Positions 51,036 to 60,175 of a stretch of 64,000 nt of DNA are shown piece by piece. How positions within the stretch are numbered: position 1 is the first letter of the stretch; every line of letters begins with the position of its first letter. Below the pieces are notes generated by a model. The model was not told where the DNA came from. It saw only the letters and a list, made by a program, of their open reading frames with translations, and ran no database searches. This stretch comes from UBA11403 sp963784615 (GTDB lineage: Bacteria > Pseudomonadota > Gammaproteobacteria > Legionellales > Legionellaceae): the NCBI GenBank assembly GCA_963784615.1, contig CAWASG010000001.1, positions 372,001-436,000 of the forward strand. The letters run 5' to 3'. The position numbers and the translations under genes are program-made.

Positions 51036-51737
51036 CTTGTTTCTCAGGCGCATCCAGAGTGGCGAGAGGCTCTAAAAGAAGCGTGTTCAAAACTTGATCC
51101 CTCGTATCTCGATACATTGAATACGCAATCTCATTGCCTTCCACGGCCTCACCAACTTCTGGCCGCGTTTACTCAGCCCTTATCGTCAACGCGATATATT
51201 CTGTTTGGTGAATCGCCTTATCCACGGGAGCAGTCAGCCAATGGTTTTGCTTTTTGGGATGCTGCGGTTGGCTCTCTTTGGAGTGACAAAGGGTTGAGTA
51301 AAGAAGTCAATCGTGCGACTTCCTTGCGTAATATGATGAAAATGCTGTTGGTTGCCCGCGGATCGCTTAAAGAAGACCTCTCTCAGGATGCCATTGCAAA
51401 ACTTGATAAATCACCATTTGTTCAGACTGCTGCCGAATTGTTTACGCACATGATGTCTCTAGGATTTTTATTGTTGAACGCATCATTGGTTTACAGTGAT
51501 GGGCAAGTCAATTACCATGCAAAGCAATGGCGGCCATTCATTCAGTGTATTTTGGAATGGCTGGCGAGGAATCAACCTTCAGTTGAGCTGGTCTTGTTTG
51601 GTAAAATTGCAGATAGTCTTCCCAAAACCGCTCTTCCGATTGCGCTTAAAGCGGAACATCCTTACAATTTAAGTTTTATTAGCAATCCGAACGTCATTGA
51701 ATTTTTCAAACCACTGGATATTTTAAAACAATCATGA
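51024..51737 (+). CDS. Uracil-DNA glycosylase-like protein
   Basis: 237 residues from ATG 51024. The segment YILFGESPYPREQSANGFAFWD corresponds to the catalytic GQDPYH/P loop of family 1 uracil-DNA glycosylases, with ESPYP in place of QDPYH. LLLNASLVY matches the LLLN.. uracil-recognition strand, and KAEHPYNLSF the HPSPLS minor-groove loop. It may remove uracil or act on another lesion. The start lies inside a repeat arm. The frame is also open from ATG 50904 right through the repeat, which would add 40 residues, so the native N-terminus is uncertain. It overlaps ubiG by 4 bp. Confidence 0.78.
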   Translation: MTEALVSQAHPEWREALKEACSKLDPSYLDTLNTQSHCLPRPHQLLAAFTQPLSSTRYILFGESPYPREQSANGFAFWDAAVGSLWSDKGLSKEVNRATSLRNMMKMLLVARGSLKEDLSQDAIAKLDKSPFVQTAAELFTHMMSLGFLLLNASLVYSDGQVNYHAKQWRPFIQCILEWLARNQPSVELVLFGKIADSLPKTALPIALKAEHPYNLSFISNPNVIEFFKPLDILKQS

Positions 51738-52444
51738 ATAAGAAAACGACCGTCGATCCCATAGAAGTTGCTAAATTTGCTCAACACGCCAATGAATGGT
51801 GGGATCTAAATGGCCCACTAAAAACACTTCATGATATTAATCCAGCTCGCCTTGAATGGATCCAACAGTTCTGCTCCTTGCCAGGAAAAAAAGTATTGGA
51901 TATTGGCTGTGGGGGAGGAGTTTTATCTGAAGGCATGGCGAAAGCAGGCGCAATCGTGACAGGGCTTGACGTCGAAGTTGATGCGATTAAAACAGCAACG
52001 TTGCATGCTCAAGATGAAGGGCTATCCATCCAGTATATATGCGAACCCGTCGAAGAGTACGCGGGTGATGCTGAATTATTTGATGTCATCACCTGTATGG
52101 AAATGCTGGAACACGTTGCCGATCCTCAGCAAGTCATTCATCATGCAGCACGTTTATTAAAGCCAGATGGATTATTGTTTTTGTCGACGATTAACCGAAC
52201 GATAAAAGCGTATGCAAGCCTCATCATTGCAGCGGAATATGTTCTCAACATCATCCCGCGTCAAACGCACGATTATGATAAATTCATCAAGCCTAGTGAG
52301 TTGTCAGCGATGGTTCGCGCGGAAGGGTTTGAAACGGAATCCATTAGCGGATTACATTATCAGCCATTTACCAGAGCAGCATCTTTGCAGCAGTCGGTTG
52401 ATGTCAATTATTTGCTGGTTTCGCGTAAGAGCCTGGTTGATTGA
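51734..52444 (+). CDS. ubiG: Ubiquinone biosynthesis O-methyltransferase
   Basis: 236 residues, SAM-dependent class I methyltransferase of the UbiG family, doing both O-methylations in ubiquinone synthesis. VDPIEVAKFAQHANEWWDLNGPLKTLHDINPARLEWI is the typical N-terminus; motif I VLDIGCGGGVLSEGMA, then ITCMEMLEHVADPQ and FLSTINRTIKAYASLIIAAEYVLNIIPRQTHDYDKFIKPSEL follow. Full length. ATG overlaps the stop of the UDG-like gene, so they are coupled. Confidence 0.95.
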   Translation: MNKKTTVDPIEVAKFAQHANEWWDLNGPLKTLHDINPARLEWIQQFCSLPGKKVLDIGCGGGVLSEGMAKAGAIVTGLDVEVDAIKTATLHAQDEGLSIQYICEPVEEYAGDAELFDVITCMEMLEHVADPQQVIHHAARLLKPDGLLFLSTINRTIKAYASLIIAAEYVLNIIPRQTHDYDKFIKPSELSAMVRAEGFETESISGLHYQPFTRAASLQQSVDVNYLLVSRKSLVD

Positions 52445-52501
52445 CATTAAAATACCGCAAGTGTGTTTTTATTTGTCTTTTTAATGTATATGCTTCAATT
52501 A

Positions 52502-53352
52502 GGGGCTGTAGACAATTAATTATTTAGTGTAAAATGCGGCAAAATTAATGGACAAGGAACGCATTGATGCGCCGACACGAGTTAACTGATGAACAATTTA
52601 ACAAAATAAAGAACTTTCTTCCTGGCCGCCAAGAATCTGTGGGTGTTACCGCGAAAGATAACCGACTTTTTATTAATGCTGTTATCTGGATATTTAAAAC
52701 AGGTTCTCCTTGGCGAGATCTACCCGAACGATTCGGTAATTGGGGTAGTGTACATCGTCGATTTTCAAGATGGTCTGCATCAGGTGTATTTGACAAAATA
52801 TTCCGCACTTTATCCGCAGATGCAGATATGGAATTTTTGCTTATGGATGGCACCATTGTCAAAGCGCATCAACATGCATCTGGTGCCCAAAAAAAGAAAA
52901 TCCAGTCTACGAAAATGAAGCAGTAGGCCGTTCCAGAGGCGGTCTATCGAGTAAACTGCATTGTGTTGTAGATGGCTTAGGAAATCCAGTTGATTTTATT
53001 TTGACCGGTGGTGAGGTTCACGATAGTGTATGTGCCAATGACTTATTGGATGGTAAAAAAGCAGATTTTGTTTTAGCAGACAAAGCCTATGATAGTGATA
53101 AGATTCTTGAAAAAATCGAAGAAATTGGTGCTGCGGCGGTCATTCCACCAAAATCCAATCGAAAAATACAAAGAGAATATGACAAACATTATTACAAAGA
53201 GCGCAATTTGGTTGAGCGGTTTTTTTGTCGGCTAAAGCAGTTTAGGGGTATTGCAACACGATATTGTAAACGAGGCGAGTATTTTCTTGAGGCCGTGAAA
53301 TTGGCATCTTGTATAATTTTAATGTCCTAGCAAGCTAATTGTCTACAGCCCC
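52502..53352 (+). mobile_element. IS5-family insertion sequence (IS427-like group)
   Basis: 851 bp with perfect 17-bp terminal inverted repeats, GGGGCTGTAGACAATTA (52502-52518) and TAATTGTCTACAGCCCC (53336-53352), flanked by the dinucleotide TA on each side (52500-52501 and 53353-53354), as expected for this group. It holds one transposase encoded in two frames. Inserted between ubiG and the proQ/finO gene. Confidence 0.9.
52567..53330 (+). CDS. IS5-family transposase made by -1 frameshifting
   Basis: The first ORF (ATG 52567, to 52926) holds the N-terminal DUF4096-like domain (MRRHELTDEQFNKIKNFLPG) and the first catalytic Asp (LLMDGTIVKAH). The rest, in the -1 frame, runs from NPVYENEAVGRSRGG to the stop at 53330 with Asp in VLADKAYDSD and Glu in VERFFCRLKQFRG. 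An A7 run (52889-52895, CCAAAAAAAG) at the frame overlap is a classical slippery site. This layout is normal for the IS427 group, so the gene is probably intact and not broken. Confidence 0.85.
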
Positions 53353-53466
53353 TAGTACTTCATATCATTTTAAATGTTCGGCTATTGATATGTTATGTGA
53401 TGAAGTTGTTGGGTGCCCTGTCTCCAAGCTAACTGATTCCCCCAAATTTCCACATTAAAACACATG

Positions 53467-53492
53467 CCTTCTCCCATAACGATGGGAGAAGG
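53467..53492 (-). terminator. Hairpin terminator of the proQ/finO gene
   Basis: A perfect 11-bp stem CCTTCTCCCAT/ATGGGAGAAGG with tetraloop AACG, 18 bp beyond the stop of the minus-strand gene. The downstream minus-strand T-tract is weak (AATGTGGAAATTTGGG region), so termination strength is uncertain. Confidence 0.55.
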
Positions 53493-53510
53493 TTCCCTGC
53501 GCATCCAACA

Positions 53511-53870
53511 TTATTCTTGTTTAGCCGTCTTCACAAAACGTTCCTGAAAGCGTTGATGCGCATATTTAGCTTGATCTTCAGTCACGATATCCACTTCATT
53601 CCCATATAAATCGACTCGTGGTGTATTCGCTTTTTGACAGCTCAAATAAGCGGGGGAGCCGCTATAATAATTTAACGCTTCCCGCAGTAATTTCTTACTG
53701 AAAGGCGGGGACTCAAGCCGTTCATAAAAATCAATCAGATCATCAAATAATCCAATTTTAAGCGGTTTAATCTGTTTAGCTTTAGAAAAAAACGCTGCAG
53801 GAAAATGTTCAGTTAACCATTCGATAACTTTTAGTTTTTCTTTTTTTACATTAGTGTCTGGGTGGCTCAT
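53511..53870 (-). CDS. ProQ/FinO-domain RNA chaperone
   Basis: 119 residues, a minimal FinO/ProQ RNA-binding domain: WLTEHFPAAFF, then KPLKIGLFDDL, LREALNYYSGSPAYLSC and RVDLYGNEV, all signature segments of the fold. Such proteins bind 3' hairpins of small and messenger RNAs. In Legionella the FinO-domain protein RocC works with sRNA RocR to repress competence. comEC lies divergently next door, 130 bp away, which makes a competence link attractive but unproven. No additional linker or C-terminal domain. Confidence 0.9.
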   Translation of the reverse strand: MSHPDTNVKKEKLKVIEWLTEHFPAAFFSKAKQIKPLKIGLFDDLIDFYERLESPPFSKKLLREALNYYSGSPAYLSCQKANTPRVDLYGNEVDIVTEDQAKYAHQRFQERFVKTAKQE

Positions 53871-54000
53871 GATGTGACTTAATTCAAAAAATATCAGGAA
53901 ACTTCAAATTACCATAACAAGTGTATTTGGACAATGGTATTGAATGCTTTAACCAAATGTAATACAGTCCTCAACAGATTCAAATCCAACCTTGATCATT

Positions 54001-56205
54001 ATGGAAATTCTGTGTTTTTATGCAGGAATAGCGTTTATATATATTCACAAACTGTATTCACTGCTGTTTATTATTATCGTTCTTTATTTTCGGCCTAAAG
54101 TAACTTTCGTTATATGGTTTCTTGCTGCCATTAGCTGGGGTGTTGGGCATCAATGGTGGGTTGCCCCCCGAGGTATGCCAGCTGACCAGGTCATTCAAAA
54201 AGCAGAGCTTATCGGCCAAATCAGTTCTATTCCAGTCGTCAACGGCGACACCGTTCAATTTTCATTTGCAGCGACTCAGTTCAATGGAAAAAATGTTAAA
54301 ACCAATATTGCAATGGCTTGCTATAGCCATTGTCCTGAACTGCATACAGGCCAATACTGGCGAGTTATTGCCAAATTAAAAAAACCACGAAACTTAGGTA
54401 ATCCAGGCGGGTTTGATTATGTCGGATGGTTAAAGTCAAGGCATATAGATTGGTCTGGAAACGTTCGCAATGGAAGTTTTCAATCGATAAAGCCTAAGAA
54501 AAATTCCTTATCTCTGCTTCAAGTTCGTGAACATCTATGTGATAAAATATCATTGTTAGATAAAGATGAAAAAACTTTTGGCATTATCCAAGCCTTAACC
54601 CTGGGCGTGAATAGCCATATCACCAAATCAGAATGGGATTTGTTTCGGCATACAGGTACCACGCATCTCATCGACATATCCGGCGCCCATATTGGACTCG
54701 TGGCGGGTATCACCTTTTACGTCATGTGCTGGCTTTGGTCACGAATGGGCATGCTCAGTCTGTATTGGCCCGCACCCAAAGCGGCCAGCATCGTCGCGTT
54801 ATTCATTGCGTTTACCTATACGCTATTATCCGGGTTCGCCGTTCCCGCTCAACGCGCCTTTCTCGCCTGTTCTTTTATGTTGCTACGACATTTTTGTAAC
54901 CAGCGGTTCAGTGTTTGGCAAGCCTGGCGTTATGCCTTGCTATCCGTATTGGTGTTTGAGCCTCACTCGGTGCTATCAGCTGGATTTTATTTGTCATTTA
55001 TTGGTGTAGCAATTTTGGTATTAGTGAATCAAAGAGTGTCCGTAAACGGTATGCGAAAAAGATTGGCGTTACAATTAGCGTGTATCACCGGCATGATGCC
55101 ACTCACTTTGTTTTGGTTTTCATACGGTGCTGTCAATGGAATTTTGGCTAATATATTCGCTATTCCATGGGTTGAATTGTGGATTGTGCCGCTGGGCTTA
55201 CTCATCACGCTATTACCCAATTGCATGCTGATACAAGGAATGATGCTGGCACTTAAAAGTTCAGTATCGTTACTACTGTATTTTTTAAATTGGGTTGATT
55301 CGTTCGCCGTGTTGAATTTAACATTTTCATTTCATCATATTGCATCACCTTTGGCATTGATGCTAGCACTTTGCGTGGCGCTATTCCTACCGATTCGAGC
55401 GTTGATTTTTCCGGTGGCGATCATGGTATTGGCCGCAATCATTCCCTATCATTTGAAGATCAAACCAGGGGCAGCACGAATTGACGTCATTGATGTAGGG
55501 CAGGGGCTTGGCGTGGTGATTCATACAGCCCATCATGTGTTGATTTATGATACGGGCATGCAATTTTTTCAGGGAGGAGATATGGGGAAAATTGCCATTA
55601 TTCCCTATTTAAAAACTTTAGGCGTTAAAAAAATCGATAAGATAGTCATCAGCCACCCCGATCTTGATCATCGAGGCGGATTAAAATCAATTGAAGACAG
55701 CTTTCCCGTTAAAGAGCTAGTTGTAGATGCGCCTGAGTTTTACCATCGCGGAAGCCCTTGTCATGATTACCCGAGTTGGACATGGGATGGCGTATCATTT
55801 CGATTTTTCTCATTAAAAAATTTGAGCTCACAAAAAAACAATCACTCCTGTGTTCTGCAATTATCTACTCGCTCAGGCCGGCTATTGCTAACAGGGGATA
55901 TAGAAAAAGAGGCTGAAGCCCATTTAGTCGCCACGTACGGACACGAGCTCGCATCGACCTTCATGGTCATTCCCCACCACGCCAGCAAAACCTCATCAAC
56001 ATCAGCGTTTGTCGAACAGGTTTCACCTCAATATGCCATTGTTTCTTATGGTTTTGATAACCGCTATCATTTTCCACATCAACAAGCCTTGCAAGCCTAT
56101 CAACAAAGACAAATACCAATTTTGAATACGGTTGACTGTGGTATGGTGACGATATTGCTGGATGATACGAAAAATCGATATAAGCCCAAGTGTCATATTG
56201 ATTAA
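54001..56205 (+). CDS. comEC: ComEC/Rec2 DNA uptake channel
   Basis: About 734 residues. Order: N-terminal membrane segments and DUF4131 (to about 165), the Competence domain with many TM helices (about 190-480, including TGTTHLIDISGAHIGLVAG and YTLLSGFAVPAQRAF), then a metallo-beta-lactamase domain (about 490-720: IDVGQGLGVVI, ISHPDLDHRGGL, LLLTGDIEKEAE, PHHASKTSS). It moves single-stranded DNA across the inner membrane in natural transformation. ATG 54001 is the first in a clear hydrophobic start. Full length. Confidence 0.95.
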   Translation: MEILCFYAGIAFIYIHKLYSLLFIIIVLYFRPKVTFVIWFLAAISWGVGHQWWVAPRGMPADQVIQKAELIGQISSIPVVNGDTVQFSFAATQFNGKNVKTNIAMACYSHCPELHTGQYWRVIAKLKKPRNLGNPGGFDYVGWLKSRHIDWSGNVRNGSFQSIKPKKNSLSLLQVREHLCDKISLLDKDEKTFGIIQALTLGVNSHITKSEWDLFRHTGTTHLIDISGAHIGLVAGITFYVMCWLWSRMGMLSLYWPAPKAASIVALFIAFTYTLLSGFAVPAQRAFLACSFMLLRHFCNQRFSVWQAWRYALLSVLVFEPHSVLSAGFYLSFIGVAILVLVNQRVSVNGMRKRLALQLACITGMMPLTLFWFSYGAVNGILANIFAIPWVELWIVPLGLLITLLPNCMLIQGMMLALKSSVSLLLYFLNWVDSFAVLNLTFSFHHIASPLALMLALCVALFLPIRALIFPVAIMVLAAIIPYHLKIKPGAARIDVIDVGQGLGVVIHTAHHVLIYDTGMQFFQGGDMGKIAIIPYLKTLGVKKIDKIVISHPDLDHRGGLKSIEDSFPVKELVVDAPEFYHRGSPCHDYPSWTWDGVSFRFFSLKNLSSQKNNHSCVLQLSTRSGRLLLTGDIEKEAEAHLVATYGHELASTFMVIPHHASKTSSTSAFVEQVSPQYAIVSYGFDNRYHFPHQQALQAYQQRQIPILNTVDCGMVTILLDDTKNRYKPKCHID

Positions 56206-56284
56206 AGTGTAAAGTCATGATAATATATGCAAAATTTTTTGCCACGATATTGTCGGCAACTTGGCTGTAAATGCGGGGGTATTG

Positions 56285-57421
56285 ATGCGTTATTTATTAA
56301 TCATATTGATAGTTACAATATGCCCAATACTAAGCGAAAACGCGGCGTCCGCATCTTGCAAAGAACAACCTTGTATCGCCGTAGTTGATGCCGGCAGCAC
56401 AGGATCAAGACTACATATCTATACATATAAGCTTGAAGACAATATACCGAACAACATAAAAGAAGTGTATTCAAATAAATTAAAACCCGGCTTCGCCTCA
56501 CTGGATTTGAATAAAGAGACCATCCACGCCTATTTAACCACGCTATTTTCCGGCGTACCCGACGAAAACATTCCTGTTTATTTTTACTCAACAGCAGGTA
56601 TGCGACTTTTGTCCTATAAAAAACAACAAGAATATTACAATATATTGAACGAATGGTTCTCGTCGCAGTCTCAATGGCAATTACGCGCAGCCAAAACCAT
56701 CACCGGAAAAGAGGAAGGCATATACGGCTGGATAGCCGTGAATTATGAACTCGGTACATTAGCAACCGATGACAAACCCTTGGTCGGCGTAATGGACACC
56801 GGCGGCGCCTCCGTGCAAATCACCTTTCCAGTCACCGATCTTCATGCTGTTAATAACGACGATCGAGTAGAACTTGATATAAACGGCCGACATTTACAAT
56901 TATTCGTACACAGTTTTCTAGGATTAGGACAAAATGAACTTGGCCACCAATTTCTCGACGTCCCCGATTGTTTTTCCAATGGATACCCACTGCCAAGCGA
57001 CACACCAGCCCACGGCGACTTCGCCAGCTGCGAACATGAAATTTCGGCATTGATTAACACGGTGCATCACGTCAATCAAACCATCAAACCCATCATCGAA
57101 GCAAACCCCATCAAAACCTGGTACGGCATCGGCGGGATAGGTCAGATTGTGCAAACAGAGCCATTAAATTTTCAAAACAACACATTTACCCTAAAACAAT
57201 TAGCCACCAAAGCCAACCCCGAGTTTTGCCAACAAGACTGGACAGTGTTAAACACAAACTACCCAGACAAGGAATACACCTATACATCCTGCCTGAACGC
57301 ATCCTACATATACTCCCTACTATTAGATGGATACGGCCTTAACCAAGATCAAACTATCCATTATTTTCCAAAAGATCAAAATAATGATGACTGGACATTA
57401 GGCGTAGTCTTGCACCATTAA
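56285..57421 (+). CDS. Ecto-NTPDase (GDA1/CD39 apyrase family)
   Basis: 378 residues from ATG 56285, which starts a signal peptide (MRYLLIILIVTICPILSENAASA); earlier codons in frame have no reason to be used. The apyrase conserved regions are present: VVDAGSTGSRLHIYTY (ACR1), YFYSTAGMRLL (ACR2), GKEEGIYGWIAVNY (ACR3), VGVMDTGGASVQITF (ACR4). Exported, it would hydrolyse ATP/ADP or GTP/GDP. Bacterial members are few; Legionella pneumophila Lpg1905 is a secreted NTPDase required for efficient intracellular growth. Cysteine pairs in the second half fit an extracytoplasmic protein. Confidence 0.92.
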   Translation: MRYLLIILIVTICPILSENAASASCKEQPCIAVVDAGSTGSRLHIYTYKLEDNIPNNIKEVYSNKLKPGFASLDLNKETIHAYLTTLFSGVPDENIPVYFYSTAGMRLLSYKKQQEYYNILNEWFSSQSQWQLRAAKTITGKEEGIYGWIAVNYELGTLATDDKPLVGVMDTGGASVQITFPVTDLHAVNNDDRVELDINGRHLQLFVHSFLGLGQNELGHQFLDVPDCFSNGYPLPSDTPAHGDFASCEHEISALINTVHHVNQTIKPIIEANPIKTWYGIGGIGQIVQTEPLNFQNNTFTLKQLATKANPEFCQQDWTVLNTNYPDKEYTYTSCLNASYIYSLLLDGYGLNQDQTIHYFPKDQNNDDWTLGVVLHH

Positions 57422-57448
57422 TCAATGAGTGTATATAATCAAATACAT

Positions 57449-57524
57449 GCCGTTGTAGCTCAGTTGGTAGAGCAATTGATTCGTAATCAATAGGCCGGGT
57501 GTTCGATTCACCTCAACGGCACCA
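57449..57524 (+). tRNA. tRNA-Thr (anticodon CGT)
   Basis: A 76-nt cloverleaf: acceptor GCCGTTG/CAACGGC, discriminator A and encoded CCA; D arm with AGCTCAGTTGGTAGAGC; anticodon stem ATTGA/TCAAT with loop TTCGTAA (CGT, codon ACG); T loop GTTCGATTC. The DNA on its 3' side is an integrase-bearing island, so its 3' end is the likely attachment site. Confidence 0.96.
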
Positions 57525-57572
57525 TAAAAATCAAATAGTTACATGGGTTCTCAAAAAAATTAAAACTCTCAT

Positions 57573-57588
57573 GGGACACTGGGGGACA
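57573..57588 (+). repeat. GGGACA pair next to tRNA-Thr (possible integrase arm site)
   Basis: GGGACA at 57573-57578 and 57583-57588, 10 bp apart, 49 bp beyond the tRNA. An inverted pair of the same hexamers (TGTCCC twice, 58858-58874) lies upstream of the integrase. Spacing of one helical turn suggests protein-binding arm sites. Confidence 0.45.
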
Positions 57589-57632
57589 GTAAGCAATAAC
57601 AAATCATAACAATTCATTGGAAAGGATCGCAT

Positions 57633-58010
57633 ATGATTAAAGATAAAGCTGCAATTGAAATCAGGTTGCAGGAACTTTCGCTTGTAATTAACCAATATTT
57701 CCAATCAGACATCGACACCAAGAAATTAACTGAGTATTCGGTTGATATCTTAGATTTATCCGGTGAGATTGTGTCTTATCTAAATGATCAAAACTTACTT
57801 ACCTTATGGGCAAAAGCACGTATTATAGGTGCTTTGAACGCTTTAAATTGGAATTGGTTCAGGCTTGCACTAAATCGATTATCATTAGCACTATGTGAGG
57901 AAAATGAAATATCCCCAAAAGTTGAATATAGTGAGGAAATTAGTAAACTTAGTGCCGATGAAATAATCAATCATATTGATTTACTTAAAAGAAGGATGAA
58001 GTTGAATTAA
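57633..58010 (+). CDS. Hypothetical island protein
   Basis: 125 residues, no family recognised. Hydrophilic and probably helical, with no signal peptide or TM segment (KDKAAIEIRLQELSLVINQY at the N-terminus, HIDLLKRRMKLN at the C-terminus). A GGAAAGG ribosome site precedes ATG 57633. First gene of the island after tRNA-Thr. Confidence 0.6.
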   Translation: MIKDKAAIEIRLQELSLVINQYFQSDIDTKKLTEYSVDILDLSGEIVSYLNDQNLLTLWAKARIIGALNALNWNWFRLALNRLSLALCEENEISPKVEYSEEISKLSADEIINHIDLLKRRMKLN

Positions 58011-58059
58011 TAATCAGAATTTAGTGCCAATAAATCACAATTGATAATGGATAAAAAAT

Positions 58060-58302
58060 CTAATTGAAATCCCCATTTTTTAAGTCTGTGTCAAATTCAT
58101 AGATCCATTTTGATGAATGTACTGAGTAATAAGCTTTGCTTCTGCCTGTAGATTTTCGATGAACAGTGATTTCACTTTTAATCGGAGTACTTGGCAGTAC
58201 TGTCCAGTTTGTTAAATCTTTCTCAGCTATCTCAAAATCATCTTGAGAAAGCCCATGGCTATTAAGTATTTCTCTAAGATCCTCAACAATGCCTTTTTCC
58301 AT
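58060..58302 (-). CDS. Hypothetical small island protein
   Basis: 80 residues, no family recognised. The N-terminal part (VEDLREILNSHGLSQDDFEI) looks helical and the C-terminal part (TGRSKAYYSVHSSKWIYEFD) beta-rich. GGAGG lies just ahead of the start on the minus strand. Convergent with the preceding gene. Confidence 0.55.
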   Translation of the reverse strand: MEKGIVEDLREILNSHGLSQDDFEIAEKDLTNWTVLPSTPIKSEITVHRKSTGRSKAYYSVHSSKWIYEFDTDLKNGDFN

Positions 58303-58368
58303 GTTACGTCCTCCAATAAAAATGCTTTCTAAATAATTTTTGCATGAAAATAACTTCTTTAAAAATGA

Positions 58369-58773
58369 TCAGTAATTTTTAATTTCACCCACACAATATT
58401 TGTTCAAAAGTCCTCCTTTAGTAATATAAGTGCCAGTAGCCAAATATCGTTTATCTCTTAGATTAAGAAGAACCATTCCCTCAAAAGAAGCCCCCTCCCA
58501 AAACACAGAATCTTTATCAATGACTAATTCGTTGTAAGTAGTAATTGCCGAAGGCTTATTATTGGACATGGAGCTAGTATTTGAAGTATTAGAACAGGTT
58601 ATTTCAATATTTTCTTTTTTGCATATATAAGTAATGAGCGACCCGTCAGCTACCTTCACTGAATAGCCATCACCAACGAGAACTTTGCAATCGGTATCTT
58701 GCAACCAAATCTCATTCGCCGCAAAAACCACTGTGGAATATACAGCAAGTATAATTATGAAAAATATTTTCAT
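58369..58773 (-). CDS. Hypothetical exported protein
   Basis: 134 residues from ATG 58773, chosen because GGAGGG lies 6 bp upstream and the protein then starts with a signal peptide (MKIFFIIILAVYSTVVFA). The mature part has four cysteines (DCKVLVG, YICKK, ITCSN, KYCVG) that could form disulfides. Family not recognised; probably periplasmic or secreted. Confidence 0.65.
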   Translation of the reverse strand: MKIFFIIILAVYSTVVFAANEIWLQDTDCKVLVGDGYSVKVADGSLITYICKKENIEITCSNTSNTSSMSNNKPSAITTYNELVIDKDSVFWEGASFEGMVLLNLRDKRYLATGTYITKGGLLNKYCVGEIKNY

Positions 58774-58857
58774 GATAGCCCTCCTTGGCTCTCCAGTATT
58801 ATTATAGCTCATTTTGTATTGAAAGTTTGTGCTCCATAAGCTCTTCTAATCAATAGT

Positions 58858-58874
58858 TGTCCCGTAGGTGTCCC
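58858..58874 (-). repeat. TGTCCC pair upstream of the integrase
   Basis: TGTCCC-GTAGG-TGTCCC, the inverse of the GGGACA pair at 57573-57588. Together they bracket the three cargo genes. The surrounding gap 58813-59101 also contains a hairpin, TTGGTGG/CCACCAA (58996-59015), and otherwise no gene. Confidence 0.4.
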
Positions 58875-59101
58875 AAATTATTGAATGCGAATGTAGTTGA
58901 TTGTTAATTAATAATATTTTTTAATTGAGTATATGATTAGCTATCAATAGTTGCAGTTTTTTATGGTTTATTGTAGTCTCTGCGGGTAGGGTGGATTGGT
59001 GGCGGTAACCACCAACCCTAATCAACATTAACCGGTTCGGGGTTAATGGCGATCGATGTAACTATAGCACATCTATTGCCAACCCCCATTAAGGGGCTCA
59101 T

Positions 59102-60175
59102 ATGGCGACCATTGAAGAAAGAATATCTAAAGACGGTGTTATTACCTACCGTGTCAAAGTAAGGCTTAAAGGCGAAAAAACTCAAGAAGCTACGTTTAAA
59201 AGAAAAACTGACGCAAAGAAGTGGGCGGGAAGCACTGAGGCAGCGATTCGTGAAGGCCGCCATTTCAAGTGCGCAGAAGCCAAGAGACACACATTAGCCG
59301 AGCTTATCGACAAATATACCGAAACCGTACTACCCCACAAATCAGCTTCGATGCGTTCGGCACAAGCTAGCCAGCTCACATGGTGGAAGGAGAAGGCTGG
59401 CTATTGTGTGTTGGCTGATTTCTCATCTCAGATCATATCTACTCTCAGAGATGAATTATCCAAAGGAACAACCAAGCGAGGCGAGAAAAGAACTAACGCA
59501 ACAGTGAACAGATATTTAGCAGCACTTTCCCACGCCTTAAGCACAGCCGTTAACGAATGGGAGTGGTTGGAGACTAACCCCCTACTTAAGATAAAACGGC
59601 AGGCTGAAAGCCAAGGGCGCGTTCGATACTTGGATGATAACGAACGAGCTAAATTACTTGTGACTTGCAAACAATCCAGCAACAAGGAGCTGTATGCCAT
59701 TGTCGTGCTTGCTCTCTCAACGGGTATGCGTAAAGGCGAGATACTTAATTTAAAACGTCGTGATGTTTTTATTAATGAGGGTTTTCTGATTCTAGATAAG
59801 ACTAAGAATAACGAACGCCGCCGTGTACCTATTATTGGGCATGCGCACGAGGTTTTAACTAACCAATTAAAGATCGTGAGACTCAATACAGACTTCATTT
59901 TTCCAAGTAAAGACGGAAAAAAGCCTATTGATATTAAACGTCCTTGGGAGGTGGCAATAACAAAGGCGGAAATTGATGATTTTCGTTTCCACGATCTTCG
60001 TCATAGCTGCGCAAGTTATCTTGCTATGAATGGAGCTTCACAACGTGATCTGATGGAGGTTCTTGGGCATAAGACTGTTCAGATGACAAAACGATACTCG
60101 CATCTGAGTGATAGCCATATTAGTTCTGTCGTTGGCAGTATGAACGAGAAAATATTTGGTGGGGTTGAACAATGA
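59102..60175 (+). CDS. int: Tyrosine-recombinase integrase
   Basis: 357 residues: an N-terminal arm-binding beta domain (YRVKVRLKGEKTQEATFKRK), a core-binding SAM-like domain (about 65-155), then the catalytic domain with Arg in LSTGMRKGEILNL, His-x-x-Arg in FHDLRHSCASYL, His in LGHKTVQMTKRY and the nucleophile Tyr in KRYSHLSD. It should integrate and excise the island at tRNA-Thr(CGT). AAGGGG precedes ATG 59102. The next gene overlaps it by 4 bp. Confidence 0.94.
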   Translation: MATIEERISKDGVITYRVKVRLKGEKTQEATFKRKTDAKKWAGSTEAAIREGRHFKCAEAKRHTLAELIDKYTETVLPHKSASMRSAQASQLTWWKEKAGYCVLADFSSQIISTLRDELSKGTTKRGEKRTNATVNRYLAALSHALSTAVNEWEWLETNPLLKIKRQAESQGRVRYLDDNERAKLLVTCKQSSNKELYAIVVLALSTGMRKGEILNLKRRDVFINEGFLILDKTKNNERRRVPIIGHAHEVLTNQLKIVRLNTDFIFPSKDGKKPIDIKRPWEVAITKAEIDDFRFHDLRHSCASYLAMNGASQRDLMEVLGHKTVQMTKRYSHLSDSHISSVVGSMNEKIFGGVEQ

